A stretch of 64,000 bases of DNA from assembly GCF_031764535.1 (NCBI RefSeq), contig NZ_CP134499.1, positions 310,001 through 374,000 of the forward strand, written 5' to 3'. Position numbers and translations under genes: made by a program. The stretch is from Pseudomonas sp. SG20056 (GTDB lineage Bacteria; Pseudomonadota; Gammaproteobacteria; Pseudomonadales; Pseudomonadaceae). Below, one piece after another: positions 47,991 to 56,624 of the stretch. Every line of letters starts with the position of its first letter. Position 1 is the stretch's first letter. Under the pieces are notes generated by a model. It saw only the letters and a program-made list of their open reading frames with translations, had not been told where the DNA came from and searched no databases.

Positions 47991-48479
47991 ATGAAGAAGC
48001 AACAAAGCGGTTTTACCCTGATCGAGCTGATTATGGTGATTGTGATCCTGGGCATTCTGGCGGCGTTTGCGTTGCCGAGATTTGCGGATTTGGGGTCTGA
48101 TGCCCGAATTGCAACTCTTAATGGCGCCCTTGGTGCTGTGCGTTCAGCCTCAGCCATTTCCCACTCTGCATCACTAGCGCAGCCCACTGCTGCTCCAGGT
48201 GCTGGTGCAGGTGCTTGCTTAGCACTTGGTAGTGCCGCATGCGTTGATCTTGAAGGGCTCGCCATTACTATGGCAAATGGGTATCCAACTGCAGATGCAG
48301 CGGGCATTTTTGCGGCATCTCAGCTTAGTGCCGAATTTGATACCACCGGTGGTGGAGCTGCTGCTCTGGCGATTCGGCTCAGAGGTGCGCCAACGCCAGC
48401 TGACTGCTCGTTTACCTACACGGCTGCCCCAGCCAACGGGGCTCCAGTGATTGGTAATCCGGTAACAACAGGCTGCTAA
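47991..48479 (+). CDS. mshA: Major MSHA pilin MshA
   Basis: A 162-residue class IVa prepilin: leader MKKQQSG, then FTLIELIMVIVILGILAAFA with Glu5. The body is rich in Ala, Gly and Thr and has Cys pairs (GACLALGSAACVD; PADCSF with the C-terminal GC) suited to disulfides. The ATG at 47991 follows GAGGAAG; an upstream ATG at 47943 lies inside mshB. Past about 48060 the base composition is visibly lower in G+C and uses many A/T-ending codons, unlike every neighbouring msh gene. This fits an exchangeable, diversifying surface pilin. Confidence 0.88.
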   Translation: MKKQQSGFTLIELIMVIVILGILAAFALPRFADLGSDARIATLNGALGAVRSASAISHSASLAQPTAAPGAGAGACLALGSAACVDLEGLAITMANGYPTADAAGIFAASQLSAEFDTTGGGAAALAIRLRGAPTPADCSFTYTAAPANGAPVIGNPVTTGC

Positions 48480-48485
48480 GCCCAT

Positions 48486-48923
48486 ATGCGCGGCTTTACC
48501 CTGGTCGAGCTGCTGATGGTCATCGTGATCATCGGTATCCTCGCGGCTGTGGTGGGACCGCGCTTTTTTGATCGGCAGGTGTTCGATGAGCGCCTGTATT
48601 ACGAGGAAGTGCTAGCCGCCGTTCGCTACGGGCAGAAGCTGGCAGTGGCTAGCGGCTGTCTGACTCAGGTCAGCCTGGGTGCTGCGGGCTACAGCGTGCG
48701 GCAGGCTGCAAGCTGCAGCAGTGGTGCCTATAGCCTGGATGTGCCAGGGCCGGATGGGCAAAGACCTTTTGCCAACAGCCAGGTACCCAGCGGCGTGAAC
48801 TTGAATCCGAGTAATTTTCCTGTGGTTTTCGATTCCCTCGGTCGGCCTGTGGCAGGAGGTGCCAGCGTGGCTATCGGGTCGTTCAGCCTGGTGGTGAGCG
48901 CGGAAACCGGGATGGTGCAATGA
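48486..48923 (+). CDS. mshC: MSHA pseudopilin MshC
   Basis: A 145-residue minor pilin of the FimT/GspH type with an extremely short leader MRG before FTLVELLMVIVIIGILAAVV. It continues with VGPRFFDRQVFDERLYYEEVLAAVRYGQKLAVASGC. No clear Shine-Dalgarno precedes the ATG at 48486, which is 6 bp after the mshA stop, so its translation may depend on mshA. It probably sits in the tip or priming complex. Overlaps mshD by 4 bp. Confidence 0.85.
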   Translation: MRGFTLVELLMVIVIIGILAAVVGPRFFDRQVFDERLYYEEVLAAVRYGQKLAVASGCLTQVSLGAAGYSVRQAASCSSGAYSLDVPGPDGQRPFANSQVPSGVNLNPSNFPVVFDSLGRPVAGGASVAIGSFSLVVSAETGMVQ

Positions 48924-49378
48924 AGCTGCAGCGCGGCATGACCCTGGTCGAGCTGGTGATCACCATTGTGGTCATCGGCATCACCGCCGCTGCACTGTAC
49001 AGCGCCATGGCAGCGATTACCGGCCGTTCGGCCGATCCATTGCTGCGTCAGCAGAGCCTTTCGATAGCCGAAGCCTATCTCGAGGAAATCTTGCTGCAGG
49101 CCTATCTCGATCCTTCCAGTGGAACGGTCTGCCCGTCGGCGCCGGCGAGCCGTATCCAGTTCGACAATGTCTGTGATTACGCCGGCCTCGACGATGCCGG
49201 GGCGCGCAATGCTCAGGGTAATGCCATCGCAGCGTTAGTCGGTTATCGGGTGCAGGTCGCGATTACGCCACGGGCACTTGACGGGCTGGCCGCCAGCGAT
49301 GTGCTGCATGTTGAGGTCAGTGTCCGTGATCCGGGCGGCCAGGTTTTGCGCCTGGATGGCTACAGGGCACGTTACTGA
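48920..49378 (+). CDS. mshD: MSHA pseudopilin MshD
   Basis: A 152-residue minor pilin: leader MKLQRG, then MTLVELVITIVVIGITAAAL. Residue +1 of the mature protein is Met rather than the usual Phe, and Glu5 is kept. Two Cys (GTVCPSA, DNVCDYA) are close enough to form a disulfide. Start and stop overlap mshC and mshO. Likely part of the minor-pilin priming complex with MshC, MshO and MshP. Confidence 0.83.
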   Translation: MKLQRGMTLVELVITIVVIGITAAALYSAMAAITGRSADPLLRQQSLSIAEAYLEEILLQAYLDPSSGTVCPSAPASRIQFDNVCDYAGLDDAGARNAQGNAIAALVGYRVQVAITPRALDGLAASDVLHVEVSVRDPGGQVLRLDGYRARY

Positions 49379-50325
49379 TGAGCCGGTTGAAGCGAGGCAT
49401 TGGGCGCTGGCGGAGTGCGCCGAGAGCGCTTGGTCGCTTGCATCGCAGCGGCGGTTTTACCCTGGTCGAACTGGTTATGGTTATCGCCCTGGCCGGCGTG
49501 GTGGCGGTGATGATCAGCACGGTGCTGTCCAACCCGCTCAGTAGTTTTGTCGACCAGAGTCGCCGCGCCGAGTTGGTCGACCAGGCTGCGGGAGCACTCA
49601 ATCGCATGAGTCGGGATGTGCGCCTGGCTGTGCCCAACTCGTTACGCGTCAGCGCCGATGGCCAAGCCATGGAGCTGCTTTTAATCCATAGCGCAGCACG
49701 CTATCGGCCCAACCGCATCGGTGTAGAGGCCTTGCGCTTTAGCAGCGAAGCAGCCGGGAGCTGCGCCAGTACCACCGAGGGCGGGCTGTGCAATAGCGTG
49801 CAGGTACTGGATGCCGATCTTGACCCGAGTGGTGCGCGCTGGCTGGTTTTGTACAACACGGGGGCCGAATCGGGGGGTAATCCGGTTCCGGGCAGCAATG
49901 TGTGGGCGGCTGCTAATCCGGGAGTTATTACGCCTACCGGGGTGACCTTCGGTTTGGTGGCTTCGCCACCTGCCGGGGAGCGGCATATCAGCCTGGGTAG
50001 TCTGCCGGCTGGCGGCTTCAACTTTGCCTTTGCCTCACCTCAGCGGCGCCTGTATCTGGCCGAAACGGTGGTGGGTTACCGCTGCCAGGGTGGGCAGCTG
50101 CTGCGTTACAGCTATAACCAGTTACTTTCAAGCATCCCCAACGTGCCGCCCGCTGGCGCCAACCCGCAGCCGGTTGCTGCCCGAGTCGATTGCGCGGCCA
50201 GCCGTTTTGAGTACCAGACCGGCAGCACCCAACGCGCCGGGCTGCTGACCCTGAGTCTGAGCATCAGTCAGGACGGGGAAAACCTTCAACTGCTACAACA
50301 GGTGCATGTCGATAATGCGCCCTGA
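49378..50325 (+). CDS. mshO: MSHA pseudopilin MshO (PilW/GspJ-like)
   Basis: A 315-residue large minor pilin. The leader is unusually long (~25 residues, basic: MSRLKRGIGRWRSAPRALGR) and ends HRSGG before FTLVELVMVIALAGVVAVM with Glu5. The large C-terminal domain contains GSCASTTEGGLCN and further Cys (YRCQGG, VDCAAS). Family members cap the minor-pilin complex. Its ATG overlaps the mshD stop by one base, and its 3' end overlaps mshP. Confidence 0.83.
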   Translation: MSRLKRGIGRWRSAPRALGRLHRSGGFTLVELVMVIALAGVVAVMISTVLSNPLSSFVDQSRRAELVDQAAGALNRMSRDVRLAVPNSLRVSADGQAMELLLIHSAARYRPNRIGVEALRFSSEAAGSCASTTEGGLCNSVQVLDADLDPSGARWLVLYNTGAESGGNPVPGSNVWAAANPGVITPTGVTFGLVASPPAGERHISLGSLPAGGFNFAFASPQRRLYLAETVVGYRCQGGQLLRYSYNQLLSSIPNVPPAGANPQPVAARVDCAASRFEYQTGSTQRAGLLTLSLSISQDGENLQLLQQVHVDNAP

Positions 50326-50734
50326 TCCCTTGCTCATGCGCGCCAGCCGTGGCTTTGGCCTGGTGGCTGCGATGTTTGTGATGATCATCGTCAGTCTGGT
50401 GGTCATCGCCATGTCACGCCTGGCCTCGGTGCAGCACGGCAGTAATGCGCTGGCCATTCAGCAGGCTCGGGCCTACCAGGCGGCCAGGGCGGGCCTGGAG
50501 TGGGGGATCAGTCAGTCGGTCAATGCCGGCCTTTGTGCGTCAGGTTCGCCCAGTCTGGCTGGTAGTGGGTTGAGTGAATTCACGGTGGGTGTGGTCTGCG
50601 TTGCAAGTAATTACACCGACGCAGATGGCACGCCTATTCAGATCTTCCGTTTTACCGCCACCGCGCAAAATGGCATTCCTGGCGAACGACCGGATTATGC
50701 TTTCCGACAACTGATCGCGACGGTGGAGCGATGA
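50315..50734 (+). CDS. mshP: MSHA pseudopilin MshP (PilX/GspK-like)
   Basis: A ~139-residue minor pilin with hydrophobic segment FGLVAAMFVMIIVSLVVIAMS. Cleavage is expected after ASRG. Position 5 is Ala, not Glu, as in PilX/GspK-type tip pilins. The start is uncertain: ATGs at 50306, 50315 and 50336 are in frame; 50315 is chosen because AGGTG lies ~10 bp upstream. Two Cys occur (AGLCASG, GVVCVAS). Overlaps mshO upstream and mshQ downstream (ATGA). Confidence 0.75.
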   Translation: MRPDPLLMRASRGFGLVAAMFVMIIVSLVVIAMSRLASVQHGSNALAIQQARAYQAARAGLEWGISQSVNAGLCASGSPSLAGSGLSEFTVGVVCVASNYTDADGTPIQIFRFTATAQNGIPGERPDYAFRQLIATVER

Positions 50735-53700
50735 AACCGATGTTGCTCAGAATCCTGACGCTACTGGTGCTGCTTCCGCTGCCTGCGCTGGCTGCGACCT
50801 ATACCTTCAATACCAGTGGAGGCACAGTTGTCAGCGGCTCACCGTCCATATGCTCCGGTGCCTGGAGCCGTTCGGGCACAACCTTTACCTGCAATGGCAC
50901 CCTGACAACGGCGGCCAATGATGTGCTGACAGTGTCTACGGCCACGAACATTGAGGTGGTGGCTCAGGCTGTCAGCCTGACGGCAACCACGGCTGGCGCA
51001 GGTGACCGTGCAATCAACCTGCGCGCCAGTTCCAATCAGTTCTCGGCCGCTAATTCGGTGGTCAATGGCACAGTCACTGCCAATACGGGCAGTATTTCCT
51101 TGAGTGGCGGTCGTGTCAGCGGTCTGGTGCTCAGTGGCTGCTGCACGGTTACCACTAATGGCACGGACCTGCTCGGTGGTGCGCGATCCAATTCATCGGG
51201 TATCAGCATCACTGGCGGCACCATCCAGGGCGATTTTTTCGCAGCCAACAACTCGGCAACCTTCACCGGTGTGGACATGCTTTCCGGTACGGTGAGTGGC
51301 GCCAGCACGGTGACCTTTACCAACAGCACCGTGGGGCGTCCCAGCGTATATGTGACAGTCAATTCCGTCAGTGGCGCCATTACCCTCAATAACACCACTG
51401 CTTATGGCAGTTTTACGGCGCCTGGTTATTCGACCGTAAACGTCAATAATGCAAGTTCTGTCACGGGCAGTTGTTTACCCAACTCAACACCTGGTAATGC
51501 ATGCCAGGCTGGGCCATTGCTCAGTTGGTCGCTGGATGAACTGAACTGGTCGGGTGCCGCAGGGGAGGTGTTGGATGCTTCCGGCAATGATCTGCCCGGC
51601 ACAGTATTCAATGGTGCTGTCACCGGCAATACCACGCCGGCCCTGCCGACCGTGAATGCCCAGGGCACCTGCCGCTACGGCAGTTTCAACACCGCTTCCA
51701 GCCAGTATGTGCAACGTGCGCACAGTGGGCTGCTGACGCTGCAGGACACCTTCAGCATCGGTATTTGGGTCCGGCCGCGAACCCTGCCAGCTTCGGGATT
51801 GATGAGCATTCTGTCCAAGGATGAAAACTATGAGTTTCACCTAAACCCGAATGGCACCGTCAACTGGTGGTGGCAGACCACAGGGCCCAGTGCCACCCGC
51901 GAGTTCAATAGCACTACGGCGCTAACACCAGGGCAGTGGAGTCATGTGCTGATTCGCCATGCTCCGGGCGACCAACGCATCTATATCAACGGCAATCTGG
52001 CAGGCCAAGCCAGCTTTACTGGCACGCCACTGGCCAATACCGACCCTCTACAGTTGGGGGCAGACCAAAGTACGGCCGGGCGTTACTTCAACGGTGAGCT
52101 GGATGAGCTGCGCATTTATAACAGTGCCTTGTCGTCGGCGGCTATTTCGGCGCTGGTAGCCGAGCGGCATCCGTGCGAGCTGGCGCTGCAATGCTTCAGT
52201 GACGATTTTGGGCGTGCCGGCTTGGGCGATGACTGGGCCGTGGCTAGCCGAGGCAGTACAGCCTTTACGCCGGTTATCAACGGCGGTCGCATGCGTTTGA
52301 CCAGTAACCAGGGCAATGTGGCCACCTCATCCACCCTGCAGCGCTTGTTCCCGGCTGCCGGTAACTTTATCCAGGTTCAGTTCCGGCATTACGCCTACAA
52401 CGGCAGCGGCGCGGATGGGGTGGCGGTGGTTCTCTCGGATGCGACCATTACCCCGCAACCCGGTGCCTTTGGCGGGCCGCTGGGCTATGGCACCAAAGGG
52501 ACTGCTGCTACCACGGGCTTTGCGGGTGGCTGGCTGGGAGTCGGGGTTGATGAGTATGGCAACTTCTCCACTGAGGGTGGCCCGGGTGGCCCGGGGCGGC
52601 GTCTCGACTCGGTTGCGGTGCGTGGTTCCGGCTCAGGCACAACAGGTTATCGCTATATCGCCGGCACCCCTGCCAACCTCAGCCCGGGAATCGATAGCGC
52701 CGGCAGTACCACGCCTGCGCCCGGTCACCTTTACCGCATTACTGTGGATGGGCGGTTTACCGGCGCGGCGCGGCTGACGGTTGAGCGCGATAGCGGCGCC
52801 GGATTCGTTGTGCTGCCCAACCTGGATAGCATCAATGTGCTGACGGCGGCCGGGCAGGCGTCGCTGCCGGAAGATCTCTATCTGTCGCTGACCGGCTCTA
52901 CTGGCGGTTCGACCAATATCCACGAGTTGGACGACCTGCAGGTCTGTGCAATCAATATCAAGCCGATTGCCGAGCAGGTCGATCACTTCGACTTCACCTA
53001 TACCTCTCCAGGGCTGACCTGCAGTCCGCAGCAGGTGATTGTGCGAGCCTGCTTGAACAGTGATTGTTCGCAGCTCTATAGCGACCCTGTCAGCCTGACG
53101 TTGGCCCCTACCACAGGCTGGACTGCGCAGGCGCCGGCAAGTCTGAGTAACGGTAACTTGCTCAGTTTCTCTGGCGGCAGCGCCGTATTGCAGTTGCGGG
53201 GCAATACGGTAGGGGCGCGCACGCTCGGCGTTACAGCCTCGCAGCCGACAGCTAAGCCCAACAGTCAAACCACGTGCAGCACGGCAAATTGCCAAATCAT
53301 TTTTGCGGACAGCGGCTTTCTGTTTGATGTGCCCAATCTGCTGGCCAATAAAGAGTCGGCGGATATCCAACTGCGCGCGGTGCGAAAGGACAACAGTACG
53401 CAGCTTTGCGTGCCCGCCTTCGAAGCCGGTACACGGCGTGTACAGTTCTGGTCTGGCTACAGCGACCCAGTTACGGGCACGCGGCCGGTCCAGGTCAATG
53501 GCACTGATGTGGCAGGCAGCACACCGGGCACCGGGCTTGACCTGACCTTCGGTCCGGGTGCACAGGCCACTGTGCGTGTGCGTTATACCGATGCCGGCAT
53601 GATGACTCTCAACGCCAGGTACGCGCCGACGACGGGCGAAGAAGCGGGGTTGGTCATGACCGGAGTCGATCAGTTCGTCAGCAAACCCTATGGCTTGTTA

Positions 53701-55020
53701 CTGCAGACCGATGGCGTGTGCAGCAGCGCAGATATCAGTTGCCCGGTGTTCCCCGGTGGTGTGCGTGCGGGTGACCCGTTCCAGTTGCGTATTGCTGCCG
53801 TGGGCTGGCAAAGCGATGGCGAACCACTTACCGCTGAGGCGTTGGTGGATAACTTGGTGACGCCCAATTTCCGCCTCGGCAATATCGCCCTGAGCAGCGC
53901 AGTAGTCGCCCCATCTGGCGCTGACAATGGCAGTGTGAGCCCGCCAGCGTATAGCCATGTGCTGGGGCCGCGGACTGATGTCGGCGCTGCGGTGTCCGAG
54001 GTGGGGGTATTTCGCTTGAGTGCTGCGCCGCAGGCTAGCTATTTCGGTGAAGCGGTCAGTGGTGGCAGCAGTGAGCTGACCGGACGCTTTATCCCGGCCT
54101 ACCTGCAAGCTGTGGGCACTGCCAGCCTGACACCCAGTTGTGGCAGTTTCAGCTATCAGGGCCAGCCGATGAGCTTTGCCCCAAACCGTGAGCCGGTGCT
54201 GACCATCAGCGGGCGCAATCGCCAGGGTGGGGTTACCCGCAACTATGATCGGGAGGTGTTCTGGCGCCTTAATCCTCCGACCAGTGGGGTTTACAGTTCG
54301 ACTCTAGGCAATGCCCTGGATACGCGCTTGCAGGTGCTGGACAGTGAGTCGGTGTCGGTGTCGGTTGCCGGTGCGGATAATGGCGATGGACTGCGAGAGT
54401 ATCGCTACAGCGGTGAGCGTCTGAGTTATGTGCCGGCGATAGCGCCTGAGGCGATCGATCTACCCTTTATGGCGCGGCTCAATCAACGTTTCAGTGCCGC
54501 CAGCCTGAGCGACGCCGACGGTGCCTGCCATGGTGGTGGCACAGGCTGTACTGACTTTGCCTACGACTTTACCGACGAACCGGGTAGTGAAGTGCGTCTG
54601 GGCCGCCTGCATATCGGCAATGCCCATGGCTCCGAGTTACAGGCGCTCAGCCTGCCGGTCAACGTACAAAGTTGGCAGAACACTGCTGCGGGCAATGCTT
54701 TTATGAGCGAAGGACTGGACAACTGCAGCGCAGCCCAGCTCGGTGCAGCGACCCTGACAGACCATAGTGGCAACTTGGCAGTGGGTGACACTACTGCCAG
54801 CTTGAGTGGGCCGCTGGCGGGTGTGGGGGTGCTCAACCTGACTGCACCGGGTGCTGGCAACGATGGTTCGGTTCGGGCCAGTTTTCTGCCGGCACTGCCT
54901 CCGACCTGGCTCTACTACGATTGGCAGGGCAATGGCCGGGAAATGGCCAGAGGCCTAGCCACCTTCGGCATTTACCAGGGTTCACCGCCACTGATCTTTC
55001 GCCGCGAGTTGTATCGCTGA
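50731..55020 (+). CDS. mshQ: MshQ: giant secreted lectin-like MSHA protein
   Basis: A 1429-residue exported protein and the last gene of the operon. Signal peptide MKPMLLRILTLLVLLPLPALA is followed by a Ser/Thr/Asn-rich repetitive beta region (~22-250). A LamG/concanavalin-like domain spans ~260-480, with DTFSIGIWVRP, QWSHVLIRH and GELDELRIYN. A second, L-type-lectin-like domain spans ~488-740, with GADGVAVVLSD, GGPLGYG and GWLGVGVDEYGNFS. The rest (~745-1429) resembles the DUF6701 C-terminal part of MshQ. The two lectin-like domains suggest a carbohydrate-binding tip or surface adhesin; this is inference. Its start overlaps mshP by 4 bp. Confidence 0.82.
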   Translation: MKPMLLRILTLLVLLPLPALAATYTFNTSGGTVVSGSPSICSGAWSRSGTTFTCNGTLTTAANDVLTVSTATNIEVVAQAVSLTATTAGAGDRAINLRASSNQFSAANSVVNGTVTANTGSISLSGGRVSGLVLSGCCTVTTNGTDLLGGARSNSSGISITGGTIQGDFFAANNSATFTGVDMLSGTVSGASTVTFTNSTVGRPSVYVTVNSVSGAITLNNTTAYGSFTAPGYSTVNVNNASSVTGSCLPNSTPGNACQAGPLLSWSLDELNWSGAAGEVLDASGNDLPGTVFNGAVTGNTTPALPTVNAQGTCRYGSFNTASSQYVQRAHSGLLTLQDTFSIGIWVRPRTLPASGLMSILSKDENYEFHLNPNGTVNWWWQTTGPSATREFNSTTALTPGQWSHVLIRHAPGDQRIYINGNLAGQASFTGTPLANTDPLQLGADQSTAGRYFNGELDELRIYNSALSSAAISALVAERHPCELALQCFSDDFGRAGLGDDWAVASRGSTAFTPVINGGRMRLTSNQGNVATSSTLQRLFPAAGNFIQVQFRHYAYNGSGADGVAVVLSDATITPQPGAFGGPLGYGTKGTAATTGFAGGWLGVGVDEYGNFSTEGGPGGPGRRLDSVAVRGSGSGTTGYRYIAGTPANLSPGIDSAGSTTPAPGHLYRITVDGRFTGAARLTVERDSGAGFVVLPNLDSINVLTAAGQASLPEDLYLSLTGSTGGSTNIHELDDLQVCAINIKPIAEQVDHFDFTYTSPGLTCSPQQVIVRACLNSDCSQLYSDPVSLTLAPTTGWTAQAPASLSNGNLLSFSGGSAVLQLRGNTVGARTLGVTASQPTAKPNSQTTCSTANCQIIFADSGFLFDVPNLLANKESADIQLRAVRKDNSTQLCVPAFEAGTRRVQFWSGYSDPVTGTRPVQVNGTDVAGSTPGTGLDLTFGPGAQATVRVRYTDAGMMTLNARYAPTTGEEAGLVMTGVDQFVSKPYGLLLQTDGVCSSADISCPVFPGGVRAGDPFQLRIAAVGWQSDGEPLTAEALVDNLVTPNFRLGNIALSSAVVAPSGADNGSVSPPAYSHVLGPRTDVGAAVSEVGVFRLSAAPQASYFGEAVSGGSSELTGRFIPAYLQAVGTASLTPSCGSFSYQGQPMSFAPNREPVLTISGRNRQGGVTRNYDREVFWRLNPPTSGVYSSTLGNALDTRLQVLDSESVSVSVAGADNGDGLREYRYSGERLSYVPAIAPEAIDLPFMARLNQRFSAASLSDADGACHGGGTGCTDFAYDFTDEPGSEVRLGRLHIGNAHGSELQALSLPVNVQSWQNTAAGNAFMSEGLDNCSAAQLGAATLTDHSGNLAVGDTTASLSGPLAGVGVLNLTAPGAGNDGSVRASFLPALPPTWLYYDWQGNGREMARGLATFGIYQGSPPLIFRRELYR

Positions 55021-55167
55021 AACAGCAGGGCCGCCTGCGCGGCGGCTAAGGTCACTGGCGTTTTGCTCCCCTATCCCTAACCCTCTCCCCAGAGGGGCGA
55101 GGGGACTGGGCGCATCCAGCTCAGGCTAAGTGAACAGCAGGGCCGCCTGTGCGGCGGCCCTGTTTTG
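55021..55167 (+). terminator. Duplicated hairpin and terminator after mshQ
   Basis: CAGGGCCGCC/GGCGGCCCTG (55138-55162) followed by TTTT is the msh terminator. A near-copy of its left part, AACAGCAGGGCCGCCTGCGCGGCGGC, stands directly after the mshQ stop (55021-55046). Between them lies a C-rich hairpin, CCCTCTCCCC-AGA-GGGGCGAGGGG (55081-55104), similar to a dispersed proteobacterial repeat. The arrangement suggests insertion or duplication within the terminator. Confidence 0.65.
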
Positions 55168-55190
55168 TTAGCCCTGAGGGTGGCGAGGCG

Positions 55191-56624
55191 TCAGTCGTCG
55201 CTGTCCTCGTCATCGGCGCTTTCGATGTTCATGCCCAGTTCCTTGATCTTGCGCGTCAGGGTGTTGCGGCCCCAGCCCAGCAGCATGGCGGCGTCGCGGC
55301 GGCGGCCGGCGGTGTGCTTGAGGGCGGTTTCGATCATGATCCGCTCGAAGGCCGGCACAGCGGTATCCAGCAGGCTGGACTGGCCGCGACCCAGAGCCTG
55401 GTCGGCCCACTGGCGCAGCGCCTGTTCCCAGTTGCTGACCGGCGCGCTTTCCTGCGGCTGGCTGAGCAGTTCCGGCGGCAGGTCGTCGACATGCACCTCA
55501 CGGCCCGAAGCCATCACGGTGATCCAACGGCAGGTATTCTCCAGCTGGCGCACGTTGCCCGGCCACGGCAGCTGCTGCAGGTAGTCTTCGGTTTCGCTTT
55601 TCAGCAGCTTGGGCTCGACCGCCAGCTCCAGGGCGGCGCGGCTCAGGAAGTGCCGAGCTAACGTGGGGATGTCTTCGCGGCGATCCGACAGGCGTGGAAT
55701 ATGGATGCGGATCACGTTGAGGCGGTGGAACAGGTCTTCGCGGAACTTGCCGGCCTGTACCAGGCTTTCCAGGTTCTGGTGGGTGGCGGCGATGATGCGC
55801 ACGTCCACTTTGACCGGGGTGTGGCCACCAACCCGGTAAAACTCACCGTCGGCCAGCACGCGCAGCAGACGGGTCTGGGTGTCGGCCGGCATATCGCCGA
55901 TTTCATCGAGAAACAGCGTGCCGCCGTCGGCCTGCTCGAAACGGCCACGGCGCTGGTTGGCCGCACCGGTAAAGGCGCCTTTTTCGTGGCCGAACAGCTC
56001 GGACTCCATCAGGTCCTTGGGAATCGCCGCCATATTCAGCGCGATAAACGGTGAGGCAGCCCGCGGGCTGTGACGGTGCAGGGCGTGGGCGACCAGCTCC
56101 TTGCCGGTGCCGGATTCGCCGTTGATCAGTACGGTGATATTGGAGTGCGAGAGACGGCCGATGGCGCGGAACACCTCCTGCATGGCCGGCGCTTCGCCAA
56201 TGATCTCCGGCGTACGTGGCTGCTCGACCGGCACGGCCAGACTCTGCTGCTCCTGCGCATGCATATTGGCGCGCTTGACCAGCGACACCGCTTCGTCGAC
56301 ATCGAATGGCTTGGGCAGGTACTCGAACGCGCCGCCCTGGTAGGACGCAACGGCGCTGTCCAGGTCGGAATGAGCGGTCATGATGATCACCGGCAGGCGC
56401 GGGTACAGCTCGCGGATGCGCGCCAGCAAATCCAGACCGCTGGCACCCGGCATACGAATATCGGAAATGATCACATCGGGTTGCTGACGGCTCAGGCGGC
56501 TGAGCACGCCATCGGCGCTGTCGAAGCTCTGGGTGGTCATGCCTTCCTGTTGCAGGGCTTTTTCCAGGACCCAGCGGATGGAGCGGTCGTCATCGACAAT
56601 CCAGACGGTTTCACTGCGACTCAT
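55191..56624 (-). CDS. ntrC: Nitrogen regulation response regulator NtrC
   Basis: A 477-residue sigma-54 activator. The receiver (~5-120) has DDD at 11-13 and phospho-Asp55 in SDIRMPG. The AAA+ domain (~140-370) has Walker A GESGTGKE and sigma-54 loop GAFTGAA, and a Fis-type helix-turn-helix ends in LLGWGRNTLTRKIKELGM. The ATG at 56624 gives MSRSETVWIVDDD; a 78-codon upstream extension overlaps ntrB and is rejected. It activates glnA and nitrogen-scavenging genes under nitrogen limitation. It overlaps ntrB by 4 bp and is convergent with mshQ. Confidence 0.96.
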   Translation of the reverse strand: MSRSETVWIVDDDRSIRWVLEKALQQEGMTTQSFDSADGVLSRLSRQQPDVIISDIRMPGASGLDLLARIRELYPRLPVIIMTAHSDLDSAVASYQGGAFEYLPKPFDVDEAVSLVKRANMHAQEQQSLAVPVEQPRTPEIIGEAPAMQEVFRAIGRLSHSNITVLINGESGTGKELVAHALHRHSPRAASPFIALNMAAIPKDLMESELFGHEKGAFTGAANQRRGRFEQADGGTLFLDEIGDMPADTQTRLLRVLADGEFYRVGGHTPVKVDVRIIAATHQNLESLVQAGKFREDLFHRLNVIRIHIPRLSDRREDIPTLARHFLSRAALELAVEPKLLKSETEDYLQQLPWPGNVRQLENTCRWITVMASGREVHVDDLPPELLSQPQESAPVSNWEQALRQWADQALGRGQSSLLDTAVPAFERIMIETALKHTAGRRRDAAMLLGWGRNTLTRKIKELGMNIESADDEDSDD

